64,000 bases of DNA from Burkholderia anthina (GTDB taxonomy: Bacteria; Pseudomonadota; Gammaproteobacteria; Burkholderiales; Burkholderiaceae). The position numbers and the translations under genes are program-made. This document shows positions 7,995-18,191 of this stretch, piece by piece; positions within the stretch are counted from its first letter, which is position 1; each line of letters starts with the position of its first letter. The stretch is from assembly GCF_902498995.1 (NCBI RefSeq), contig NZ_CABVLY010000013.1, forward strand, positions 1 through 64,000, read 5' to 3'. The notes under the pieces were generated by a model. It was not told the origin of the DNA. It saw only the letters and a program-made list of their open reading frames with translations, and made no database searches.

Positions 7995-8508
7995 CAAAAG
8001 TGTGGTGCTGCTGCTGGGGGCCGTGACGCTGCCCGCCTTGGGCCTGGCCGACACGGCGGTGCCGACGACCGGGGTCTTCACGGTCAGCGCGCAGATCGTC
8101 GCGGGGTGCGGCGTGGCGGGCGGCGGCACCGCCGGTCTCAACTTCGGCAAGCTCGACTTCGGCGCGCATCCGGCGGTTGCCACCGGCAACGTGAGCGCGG
8201 CGACGGCCGGCAGCGCGCTGCAGATCGAATGCTCGCCCGGCTCGACGCTGAAGATGGTGATCGACGGCGGCATCCAGCCGAGCGCGGGCAATACGCAGCG
8301 CAACCTGCAGGGCCCGGGCGGGGTGCAGGTCGCGTACCGGCTCTATGCGGACGCGGCCCACACGCAGGCGATCGGTGTCGGGCAGGCGATCTCGATTCCC
8401 GTATCGGGCGTGGCGAGCCTGCCGATCTACGGCGCGCTGACGCTGCCGGGCGGCGCCGCGCCGGCCGGCACTTATACCGACGTCGCCCAGGTCACCCTGA
8501 GTTACTGA
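7969..8508 (+). CDS. Spore coat U domain pilus subunit
   Basis: 179 residues from the first of two duplicated ATGs (7969 and 7984). It has a hydrophobic signal segment (VVLLLGAVTLPALGLA) and one SCPU domain with Cys in IVAGCGVAG and IECSPG, the FGKLDFG motif, AYRLYADAAHTQ and the ending AGTYTDVAQVTLSY. It is probably a minor or adaptor subunit of the same pilus. No strong ribosome binding site precedes either ATG, so the start is uncertain by five codons. Confidence 0.85.
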   Translation: MRTSVMRTSKSVVLLLGAVTLPALGLADTAVPTTGVFTVSAQIVAGCGVAGGGTAGLNFGKLDFGAHPAVATGNVSAATAGSALQIECSPGSTLKMVIDGGIQPSAGNTQRNLQGPGGVQVAYRLYADAAHTQAIGVGQAISIPVSGVASLPIYGALTLPGGAAPAGTYTDVAQVTLSY

Positions 8509-8527
8509 ATCCAATTAGGAATGCACG

Positions 8528-9358
8528 ATGAATGATGCTGTCGTCGACCGACGCGCCGCTACCGGTCTCCGGCGCGCGGTGCGCGCCGCACTGGCCGCAC
8601 TGGCGGTGACGGGCGCGGGTGCCGCGCACGCGGCCGCCTCCGTGATGATCTGGCCGATCGATCCCGTGATCGAGAGCGACCAGCGGGCGGGCGCGCTGTG
8701 GCTCGAGAACCGCGATACCCGGCCGGTGACGCTGCAGATTCGCGTGCTCGGCTGGCGCGAGGAGGGCGGCGAGGATCTGTACGCGGAAGACCAGACCCGC
8801 GTCGCCGGCAGCCCGCCGATGGCGACGGTGCCGCCCGGCAAGCGTCAGTTGATCCGCCTCACGCGGCTCGCAGACACCGCGCCCGGCACCGAGGACGCCT
8901 ATCGCGTGCTGATCGACGAAATCCCGCAACCGGACGACGACGCGGCGGCGCAGGACAAGCAGGCGCAGCTCGGCGTGAAGTTCCAGATGCATTACTCGAT
9001 TCCGTTGTTCGTGTATGGGCAGGGCATATGGACGAAGCCGGACCCGGAACGCAAGCGCGATCCGGCGACGGCCGCGCAGCCGGCGCTCGGCTGGCATCTC
9101 GAGCGCGACGGCGGCCGGCGCTGGCTCGTGATGACGAACCGGGGCCGCGTGCATGCGCGCATCACGCAGGTCGCGTTCGATGCGCCGGGTGCGCGCAGCG
9201 ACGTCGCGCGCGGCCTGCTCGGCTACGTGCTGCCCGGCGCCCGGATGCGCTGGGAACTGCCTGACAGCGTGAAGCTCGCGGCGCAGCCGAAGCTGGTCGC
9301 GACCGTCAACGGAGTGGCAGGCGTCGCGATCGAGCCGGACGCCGCCGACGCGCACTGA
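8528..9358 (+). CDS. Periplasmic pilus chaperone (CsuC-like)
   Basis: 276 residues with a signal peptide ending AAHAAA and an immunoglobulin-like PapD fold: WPIDPVIESDQRAGALWLENRD (strand A1/B1 region) and VPPGKRQLIRLTR, where the conserved basic residues anchor the subunit C-terminus. The second domain begins after the proline-rich linker near residue 180. It stabilises SCPU subunits in the periplasm by donor-strand complementation and hands them to the usher encoded just downstream. Confidence 0.9.
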   Translation: MNDAVVDRRAATGLRRAVRAALAALAVTGAGAAHAAASVMIWPIDPVIESDQRAGALWLENRDTRPVTLQIRVLGWREEGGEDLYAEDQTRVAGSPPMATVPPGKRQLIRLTRLADTAPGTEDAYRVLIDEIPQPDDDAAAQDKQAQLGVKFQMHYSIPLFVYGQGIWTKPDPERKRDPATAAQPALGWHLERDGGRRWLVMTNRGRVHARITQVAFDAPGARSDVARGLLGYVLPGARMRWELPDSVKLAAQPKLVATVNGVAGVAIEPDAADAH

Positions 9359-9406
9359 CGAGACCGTGTCACGAACGGCGATCGATCGAATCAAACCAAT
9401 ACGGGG

Positions 9407-11833
9407 ATGGCCTTGAGGCGGAGGAATCGAATCAACGGCGAGCGGTCGCCGCGCTTGTGCGACGCCGCCTGGGCCGTGGGGCTTGTGTTCGCGGCGACGG
9501 GGCCGGCGCACGCGTACGACGCGATGCTGCTGGCGGACAATTTCGGCCGTGCGCTGCCGATGCCGAGCCAGGCGATGCGCAGCGGCACGCTGTACCTGGA
9601 ACTGGTGGTCAACGCGCTGCCGACCGGGCAAGTCGTGCCGGTGCGCTATCAGGACGGCGCGTATTACGTGCGCGCCGCCGATCTCGCGAAGGTGTCGGTG
9701 CGCACCGGCGCCGCGCCGGACCGGATGGTCGATCTCGCGAAGCTCGACGGCGTCACCGTCGCCTACGACAGCACCGCGCAGCAGCTCCGGCTGGACGTGC
9801 CGCCCGACTGGCTGCCGCAGCAGACGGTCGGGTCCGCGCGGCTCTACGACCGCACGCCGGCGGCGGTCAGCTTCGGGATGCTGTTCAACTACGACGTCTA
9901 TACGAGTGCGCCGACGCACGGGCCCGGCTATACGTCCGCATGGACCGAGCAGCGCGTGTTCGACCGGTGGGGCACGCTCGTCAACACCGGCGTTTATCGC
10001 CGCTCGTATGGCGAAGGCGCGGGGGCGGCGGGCGCGTCCGGCGACAACCGCTATCTGCGCTACGACACGACATGGCGCTATTCCGACCAGGACCGGATGA
10101 TCACCTACACGGCAGGCGACCTGATCACGGGCGCGTTGTCGTGGACGAGCGCGGTGCGGCTCGGCGGCGTGTCGGTCGCGCGCGACTTCGCGGTGCGGCC
10201 CGACATCGTCACGTATCCGCTGCCGCAGTTCGCCGGACAGGCGGCGGTGCCGACCGCGGTCGACCTGTTCATCAACGGCAGCAAGACGGCGACCGGGCAG
10301 GTGAATCCCGGGCCGTTCGCGCTGAACAACGTGCCGTTCATCAACGGCGCCGGCGAGGCGACCGTCGTGACGACCGACGCGCTCGGTCGCCAGGTCGCGA
10401 CCACGATCCCGTTCTACGTCGCCAACACGCTGTTGCAGAAGGGCCTGACGGACTATTCGCTGTCGCTCGGCGCGATGCGGCGCGATTATGGAATCAGTTC
10501 GTTTTCCTACGGAAAATTTGCGGCGTCGGGCACCGCCCGCTACGGCGTCACCGATTATCTGACTGTCGAGGGGCATGCGGAAGGCGGCGAGCGGCTCGCG
10601 CTCGGCGGCCTCGGCTTCGACGTCGGTGTCGGCCGGCTCGGCGTGCTCAATGCGGCGCTCACGCAGAGCAGCGCCGAAGGCACGTCAGGGCAGCAGTACG
10701 CGTTCGGCTATAGCTACACGTCGCAGCGCTTCAGCGTCGCGCTGCAGCGCACCCAGCGCACCGGCGGGTTCCGCGACCTGTCCGTGTACGACCTGCCGTC
10801 CAACGTCAACTACCGGCTGGTCCGCAGCAGCACGCAGGCGACCGGCGCGCTGAATCTCGGCACACTGGGCGGCACGCTCGGCGCCGGCTACTTCGACGTG
10901 CGCGGCGGCGACGGCTCGCGCACGCGGATCGCGAACGTGTCGTATACGCGGCCGCTGTTCGGCCGCGCGACGCTTTATGCGGCGCTCAACAAGACGATCG
11001 GCGATCGCGGCATCGCCGCGCAGATGCAGTTGATCGTGCCGCTCGGCGACAAGGGCGTGGTGAGCGCGGGCGCGACGCGCGACGGCGACGGCAACTGGAC
11101 CGAGCGCACCCAGTACAGCCGCAGCGTGCCGAGCGACGGCGGGCTTGGCTGGAACCTCGCGTATGCGGGCGGCGCGTCGCATTACCAGCAGGCCGACATG
11201 ACGTGGCGCAACCGCTACTTCCAGGTGCAGGGCGGCCTGTACGGCTACGGGCCGAGCCAGGGCTACACGCGCTGGGGCGAGATGCAGGGCTCGGTCGTCG
11301 TGATGGACGGCGCGGTGCTGCCGGCCAATCGTGTCGACGACGCGTTCGTGCTGATCGACACGCAAGGGCAGAAGGGCATTCCGGTGCGCTACGAGAACCA
11401 GTTGATCGGCACGACCGACGGGCAGGGGCATCTGCTGGTGCCGTGGTCGCCGTCGTATTACGCGGCCAAGTACGAGATCGATCCGCTCGGCCTGCCGGCC
11501 GACATGCGCGTGCCGACGGTCGAGCGCCGTGTCGCGGTGCGCCAGCAGGCCGGCGCGCTGGTCACGTTCCCGGTCGAGCGGGTCGTGTCGGCGAGCATCG
11601 TGCTGGTCGACGGCGCGGGCAAGCCGATCCGGATCGGCTCGCGCGTCACCCATCGCGAAAGCGGGCAGACGGCGCTGGTCGGCTGGAACGGCGAAACCTA
11701 TTTCGAGGGGCTGTCCGCCGTCAATCATCTGAGCGTGACGCAGCCGGACGGCCGCGTATGCGACGCGCGCTTCGATGTCGACGTCGACGCGCACGGCATG
11801 CATCGCGTCGGTCCGCTCGTGTGCGGCCAATGA
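9407..11833 (+). CDS. Outer membrane fimbrial usher (CsuD-like)
   Basis: 808 residues: signal peptide, N-terminal chaperone-binding domain, a 24-strand-type beta barrel and a plug region (VDLFINGSKTATGQVNPGPFALNNVPFINGAGEATVV). The C-terminal domains contain GQKGIPVRYENQLIGTTDGQGHLLVP and end with VCDARFDVDVDAHG. It forms the outer-membrane pore that assembles and secretes the pilus. The length fits the shorter ushers of Csu-type systems. It lies 48 bp after the chaperone gene and 16 bp before the tip protein gene. Confidence 0.92.
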   Translation: MALRRRNRINGERSPRLCDAAWAVGLVFAATGPAHAYDAMLLADNFGRALPMPSQAMRSGTLYLELVVNALPTGQVVPVRYQDGAYYVRAADLAKVSVRTGAAPDRMVDLAKLDGVTVAYDSTAQQLRLDVPPDWLPQQTVGSARLYDRTPAAVSFGMLFNYDVYTSAPTHGPGYTSAWTEQRVFDRWGTLVNTGVYRRSYGEGAGAAGASGDNRYLRYDTTWRYSDQDRMITYTAGDLITGALSWTSAVRLGGVSVARDFAVRPDIVTYPLPQFAGQAAVPTAVDLFINGSKTATGQVNPGPFALNNVPFINGAGEATVVTTDALGRQVATTIPFYVANTLLQKGLTDYSLSLGAMRRDYGISSFSYGKFAASGTARYGVTDYLTVEGHAEGGERLALGGLGFDVGVGRLGVLNAALTQSSAEGTSGQQYAFGYSYTSQRFSVALQRTQRTGGFRDLSVYDLPSNVNYRLVRSSTQATGALNLGTLGGTLGAGYFDVRGGDGSRTRIANVSYTRPLFGRATLYAALNKTIGDRGIAAQMQLIVPLGDKGVVSAGATRDGDGNWTERTQYSRSVPSDGGLGWNLAYAGGASHYQQADMTWRNRYFQVQGGLYGYGPSQGYTRWGEMQGSVVVMDGAVLPANRVDDAFVLIDTQGQKGIPVRYENQLIGTTDGQGHLLVPWSPSYYAAKYEIDPLGLPADMRVPTVERRVAVRQQAGALVTFPVERVVSASIVLVDGAGKPIRIGSRVTHRESGQTALVGWNGETYFEGLSAVNHLSVTQPDGRVCDARFDVDVDAHGMHRVGPLVCGQ

Positions 11834-11849
11834 AAACGAGATCAACCGA

Positions 11850-12812
11850 ATGAAAACGATCCGCAAACTGCTGCGACGCGTTGCATTGACGGCGTTGCTC
11901 GCGCTGCTTGTTCCGCTGCAGGCTCACGCCGACTGCACGGCGGCAAGCCCGATGCCGGCGGCGTTCGGCACGGTGACCTCGTTCGTCGTGAAGAATCAGG
12001 CGCAATCGACGTCGTCCAGCAACATCGGCCTGTCGTGCGGCGGCGCGCTGGCCGCGTTCCTGGTCATCGGCAACTATATCAACGGCACGATCTCGTCGGC
12101 CAATGGCGGCGTGCTGGCTGGCCCGACCGGCGACAAGATCACGTATTCGATATTCGCCGACAAGAACTATTCGACGCAGCTCAACTTCGGCCAGACGAAC
12201 AACTGGGCGAGCACGCAGTTCCTCAGCTTCATCGGGATCGGCGGCGGCTCGTCGGTACCGCTGCCGCTGTACCTGCGCACCGGGATCGGCGCGAACGTCG
12301 CGGCGGGCACCTATACCGACACGTTGACGATCAACTGGAGCTGGCACGTTTGCAGCGGGATCGGCATCATCGTCTGTATCGGCTGGACCGACGGCTCGAC
12401 GTCGGTGACCGTGCCGGTGACGCTCACCGTGACGAACGACTGCCTGATCAACGCACCGGACGTCAACTTCGGCGCCGCGCCGACGGTCGCGAGCTTCGCG
12501 CCGGTCAACGGCAGCCTGTCGCTGACCTGCACGAAGGGCATGGTCTACACGGTCGGATTGAGTCCGGGCAATAATGCGGCGGCGAACGGACGGCGGCAGA
12601 TGGCGAGCGGCGCGAACCGGTTGCAGTACGACATCTACGGCTCGGGTGGCGGCACGGTATGGAAACAGGCGACCAATCGCGTGAACAGCCCGGGCGCGGC
12701 CGACGGCCAGTCGACCCAGCCGTTCCCGTACACGGCGCGCATCTATACCGACCAGCCGACACCGCCGATCGGCACGTACACCGACAGCGTGATCGTCGAC
12801 GTGCGGTATTGA
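11850..12812 (+). CDS. Two-domain spore coat U tip protein (CsuE-like)
   Basis: 320 residues with a signal peptide ending QAHA. There are two consecutive SCPU domains. The first (about 28-185) begins DCTAASPMPAAFG and ends AGTYTDTLTINWSW. The second (about 195-320) contains TVTNDCLINAPDVNFG, LSLTCTKGMVYTVGL, MASGANRLQYDIY and ends IGTYTDSVIVDVRY. Two-domain SCPU proteins are tip adhesins of Csu pili, and this gene's last position in the pilus operon matches. Exposed hydrophobic loops at the tip bind abiotic surfaces in the characterised family; the binding target here is unknown. Confidence 0.85.
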   Translation: MKTIRKLLRRVALTALLALLVPLQAHADCTAASPMPAAFGTVTSFVVKNQAQSTSSSNIGLSCGGALAAFLVIGNYINGTISSANGGVLAGPTGDKITYSIFADKNYSTQLNFGQTNNWASTQFLSFIGIGGGSSVPLPLYLRTGIGANVAAGTYTDTLTINWSWHVCSGIGIIVCIGWTDGSTSVTVPVTLTVTNDCLINAPDVNFGAAPTVASFAPVNGSLSLTCTKGMVYTVGLSPGNNAAANGRRQMASGANRLQYDIYGSGGGTVWKQATNRVNSPGAADGQSTQPFPYTARIYTDQPTPPIGTYTDSVIVDVRY

Positions 12813-12981
12813 CGTAGTTTGCGACGCCGGCATGTGCGGGGGCGAGGATCGACCGTGATCGCGCGGGCGATGCAAGGGCGACGATGCGGGGCCGGCGTGC
12901 CGCGGCGCCGTATTTGCCGGCGACGCTTGCCGCGCCGGTCGAACGGAGGTGCGGATGGCTGACGGCGGTTGACACGAAGGT

Positions 12982-15071
<2,090 letters not shown>

Positions 15072-15075
<4 letters not shown>

Positions 15076-15698
15076 AGATGCGGGTTGTGATAGCGGATGA
15101 CCATCCGTTGACTGTTGTGGGGATTCGTCAGGTGCTCGCGCAGGCGCCGGATCTGGTCGTGGTCGGCGAGGCCGGCGAGCCGGGTTCGCTGCTCGACTGT
15201 CTGGCCCGGACGTGCTGCGACGTCGCGGTGACCGATTTCGCGATGCCGGGATATACGCAGGCGGACGGCCTGCTGATGCTCGAGACGATTCGCACGACCT
15301 TCCCGCTGGTGCGGCTCGTCGTGCTCACGATGCTCGACAATCCCGCGCTGCTGCAGCATATCCGCGACGCCGGCGTGCTGGCCGTGGTCGGCAAGCGCAG
15401 CAACCTGAGCGCGCTGCCGCTCGCGATCGCCGCCGCGTATCACGGCCGCAGCTATGCGAGCCTGCCGCAGCGGCAGGCACCGGCCGCGAGCGCCGAAGAC
15501 GGCGCGCGTCCGCTCAGCCCGCGCGAAATCGAGATCGTGAGGCTGTGCGCGCACGGCATGTCGATGACGGACATCGCGCTGCATTTCGGCCGCAGCATCA
15601 AGACGATCAGCACCCACAAGCACAACGCGATGGACAAGCTCGGCATCACGAGCGATGCCGAGCTGTTCCACTACGCGGTGGGCAACGGGCTCGCCTGA
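15072..15698 (+). CDS. LuxR/NarL-type response regulator
   Basis: 208 residues. The receiver domain has the acidic pair in IADDHP, acceptor Asp in VTDFAMPG and the conserved Lys in VGKRSN. The C-terminal GerE-type helix-turn-helix reads LSPREIEIVRLCAHGMSMTDIALHFGRSIKTISTHKHNAMDKLG. The GTG start overlaps the kinase stop as GTGA and follows a purine-rich GGGGGG site; the ATG at 15078 is the alternative. It resembles BvgA/EvgA/RcsB-type regulators paired with hybrid kinases. Likely targets are the pilus operon upstream and possibly the lectin gene next to it, which is inference from location. Confidence 0.9.
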
Positions 15699-15885
15699 AC
15701 GCGCGGTTCGGCGCCGGCTTCGCGTCGATGACCTGTCGCGATTCAATTTCATTCCGCATGAATGAAATAAATCTATCGTGCATTGGCGGTGGCAATGCAT
15801 TAAGCAGGGTATTAATTATTTATATTTCGATTCGATTTCTTGTCCTGTCGATAAAATAATACGGCCCGAATTAAGCGTGCCCCGG

Positions 15886-15915
15886 CCGGCGCGAAACCGG
15901 TTCGTGTCGCGCCGG
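15886..15915 (-). terminator. Hairpin downstream of lectin gene
   Basis: CCGGCGCGA (15886-15894) pairs with TCGCGCCGG (15907-15915). The perfect 9-bp GC stem lies just after the lectin stop codon and before an AT-rich stretch. It could end transcription from the lectin gene and, in the other direction, from the regulator gene. Confidence 0.55.
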
Positions 15916-15927
15916 CGGGAGGCGGGA

Positions 15928-16191
15928 TCAGGAGCCCGTATAACCGCCGCGGGTCCAGCCGTCGCCATCCCAGCACCACTCGGTCGTCGAACCCCCGCTG
16001 GTCGCGTACACGCGGATGTGAACGGCGCTGCCGACCAGCCAGCAAGTCGCCGAGACGTTGTCGCCCGCCTGGGCGAACGCGCCGGTGTACCAGTTCTGGC
16101 CGTCGTAGCAGCGTTCGGTGATCTTGTTGCCGTTGGCCGTGTAGACGCGGATCGACGGCGTGCTTCCCCATGAAATTGCGGCGGTTTGCAT
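15928..16191 (-). CDS. Fucose-binding lectin, BambL/RSL family
   Basis: 87 residues in two homologous halves: [33 protein letters not shown] and [35 protein letters not shown]. The length, the IRVY and E(R/W)C(Y/W)DG motifs and the two-fold repeat match Burkholderia BambL and Ralstonia RSL, where three chains form a six-bladed beta-propeller that binds fucosylated glycans. Arg, Glu and Trp of the binding sites are kept in both repeats. There is no signal peptide, as in the known proteins. The ATG at 16191 is preceded by AAGGAG at 7-base spacing; a TTG six bases earlier is a less likely start. It lies convergent to the response regulator. Confidence 0.93.
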   Translation of the reverse strand: MQTAAISWGSTPSIRVYTANGNKITERCYDGQNWYTGAFAQAGDNVSATCWLVGSAVHIRVYATSGGSTTEWCWDGDGWTRGGYTGS

Positions 16192-16417
16192 TTTCAAACT
16201 CCTTGATTGGAATGAAGCGGAGAATTGAAACGTTTCGGTAAACGCAATTCAGCGTATTACCGGGAATAAGGTTAGTCAAAAATCTCGAAAATCAATATGA
16301 GATTTTTTGTGAACAAATGGAGTGATTGATTCGGGTGTGGAAACCCGGTGAAAAGCAGTTGAAAGCGCACGGAAACATCGTGTGCCGGACGCGCCCGGCG
16401 CATCCGGCGGCCGGCTT

Positions 16418-17371
16418 TCAGCGGGCCGTGCGTTTCGATTGCGCGCGGCCCGCCGGTGCGCCCGGCCGCGTTTCGGCGATCCGCGTTTTCATCGCGTCGA
16501 TGAACGCGCGCACCTTCGGCGACGGCAGCCGCGTCGACGGATACACAGCATGGATCCCGGCCGGCGCCGAGCGCCACGCGGGCAGCAGCCGCACGAGCCG
16601 GCCGGTCGCGACGTCGTCCGCGATCGAGAAATCCGTCAGCAGCCCGAAGCCGCCGCCCGCGAGCGCGATCGCGCGGCACGCGGTCGCGGTATTCGACACG
16701 ACGGGCGCGACGCAGCGCACCGACGCATGGCCGCCGCCCGCGCGGTCGAGCTCGATCGTATGCGGGCGCGGCAGTGTCGACAGCATCACGAACGGCAGCG
16801 CGGCCAGCGCGTCCGGTTCGCGCGGCAGCCCGTGCCGCGCGACGAACGCCGGGCTCGCGACCAGCCATTTCTCGTATTCGCCCAACTGCACCGCGCGATG
16901 GTTCGAATCCGCGAGACGGCCGATGCGGATCGCGACGTCGAGATGGTCCGCGACCAGATCGACGACGCGGTCGTTCGCGATCAGCTCGACGTCGAGCCCC
17001 GGATGTGCGTCGCGCAGCGCGACGATGGCCGGCGCGACGACCAGCGCGCCATAGTCGATCGGCACGCTCACGCGCAGCGTGCCGCGCAGCGGCCCCGCGT
17101 CGGACGACACCGCGTCGAGCGCGCTTTCGGTCGCGCGCACGATGTCGCGGCATGCGTCGTAGAACGCGCGCCCCGCATCGGTCACGCTCAGCCGCCGCGT
17201 CGTGCGCACCAGCAGGTTCGCGCCGACCTCGGATTCGAGGCGCTGCATGTGCGTGCTGACGACCGTCTTCGCGAGGCCGAGCCGCTCGGCCGCGGCCGTC
17301 AGCGAGCCGGCATCGACCACCGCGACGAAGATCGCCAGCCGGTTCAGGTTCACGTCGCGCAGGTCGGCCAT
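16418..17371 (-). CDS. LysR family transcriptional regulator
   Basis: 317 residues. The N-terminal winged helix reads NLNRLAIFVAVVDAGSLTAAAERLGLAKTVVSTHMQRLESEVGANLLVRTTRRLSVTDAG, and the periplasmic-binding-like effector domain begins near residue 90. An AGGA ribosome binding site precedes the start. It is divergent from the glutathione S-transferase gene across a 126-bp gap, the usual arrangement for a LysR regulator and its target, so it probably controls the GST and perhaps the flavohaem-like fusion gene after it. The Arg-rich C-terminal 20 residues are low complexity. Confidence 0.92.
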   Translation of the reverse strand: MADLRDVNLNRLAIFVAVVDAGSLTAAAERLGLAKTVVSTHMQRLESEVGANLLVRTTRRLSVTDAGRAFYDACRDIVRATESALDAVSSDAGPLRGTLRVSVPIDYGALVVAPAIVALRDAHPGLDVELIANDRVVDLVADHLDVAIRIGRLADSNHRAVQLGEYEKWLVASPAFVARHGLPREPDALAALPFVMLSTLPRPHTIELDRAGGGHASVRCVAPVVSNTATACRAIALAGGGFGLLTDFSIADDVATGRLVRLLPAWRSAPAGIHAVYPSTRLPSPKVRAFIDAMKTRIAETRPGAPAGRAQSKRTAR

Positions 17372-17497
17372 CGTCGATTGTCCTATGGAAGAGGATAATG
17401 TTTCATCGATTATCCGTCTTCTGCGCGTGAACGGCGAGCGCTACGCTGGAGCCGTTCGTCGCCGACTTCCGGCGGCGCGAGATTCAGGAGATCTTCC

Positions 17498-18142
17498 ATG
17501 TCCGCTGCCAGCACGCCTGCCCGTCCGATTCGCGTCTATTCGTTCCCGCTGTCGGGGCACGCGCATCGGGTCCGGCTGTTCCTGGCGCTGCTCGGGCTGC
17601 CGTTCGAGACCGTCGACGTCGACCTCGCGGCCGGCGCGCAGCGCGCGCCCGCGTTCCTCGCGCTCAATCCGCTCGGGCAGGTGCCCGTGATCGACGACGA
17701 CGGCATCGTGATCGCCGATTCGAACGCGATCCTCGTTTATCTCGCGAAGCGTTACGGCGACGCGCACTGGCTGCCCGACGACGCGCGCGGCGCGGCGGCC
17801 GTGCAGCGCTGGCTGTCGTACGCAGCCGGCCCGATCGCGTCGGGGCCGGCCGCCGCGCGGCTCGTCACCGTGTTCGGCGCGCCGCTGGATCACGACGCCG
17901 CGAAGCGCATGGCCGCGAAGGTGCTCGACGTGATCGATGGCGAGCTGGCCGGCAAGCCGTTCGCCGCCGGCGCGCAGCCGACGATCGCCGACATCGCCGC
18001 GTACACGTACATCGCGCACGCGCCGGAGGGCGGCGTGTCGCTCGAGCCGTATCCGCACGTGCGCGCATGGCTCGCGCGCGTCGAGGCGCTGCCGGGCTTC
18101 GTCGGCATGCCGCCGACGCGCGCCGGCCTGCTCGCCGCCTGA
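17498..18142 (+). CDS. Glutathione S-transferase family protein
   Basis: 214 residues. The N-terminal thioredoxin-like domain begins [26 protein letters not shown], followed by the cis-Pro segment [10 protein letters not shown] and the glutathione-binding [15 protein letters not shown]. The C-terminal all-helical domain contains the conserved [12 protein letters not shown] (N-capping box Asp). The role is conjugation or reduction of electrophiles with glutathione; the substrate is not predictable. The ribosome binding site AGGAG precedes the ATG. The next gene starts 49 bp downstream and is probably co-transcribed. Confidence 0.92.
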   Translation: MSAASTPARPIRVYSFPLSGHAHRVRLFLALLGLPFETVDVDLAAGAQRAPAFLALNPLGQVPVIDDDGIVIADSNAILVYLAKRYGDAHWLPDDARGAAAVQRWLSYAAGPIASGPAAARLVTVFGAPLDHDAAKRMAAKVLDVIDGELAGKPFAAGAQPTIADIAAYTYIAHAPEGGVSLEPYPHVRAWLARVEALPGFVGMPPTRAGLLAA

Positions 18143-18191
18143 CGCGGCGCGGCCGCCAGATGTCTGTTTCGGCCTGTTTCGGGAGAACGCG

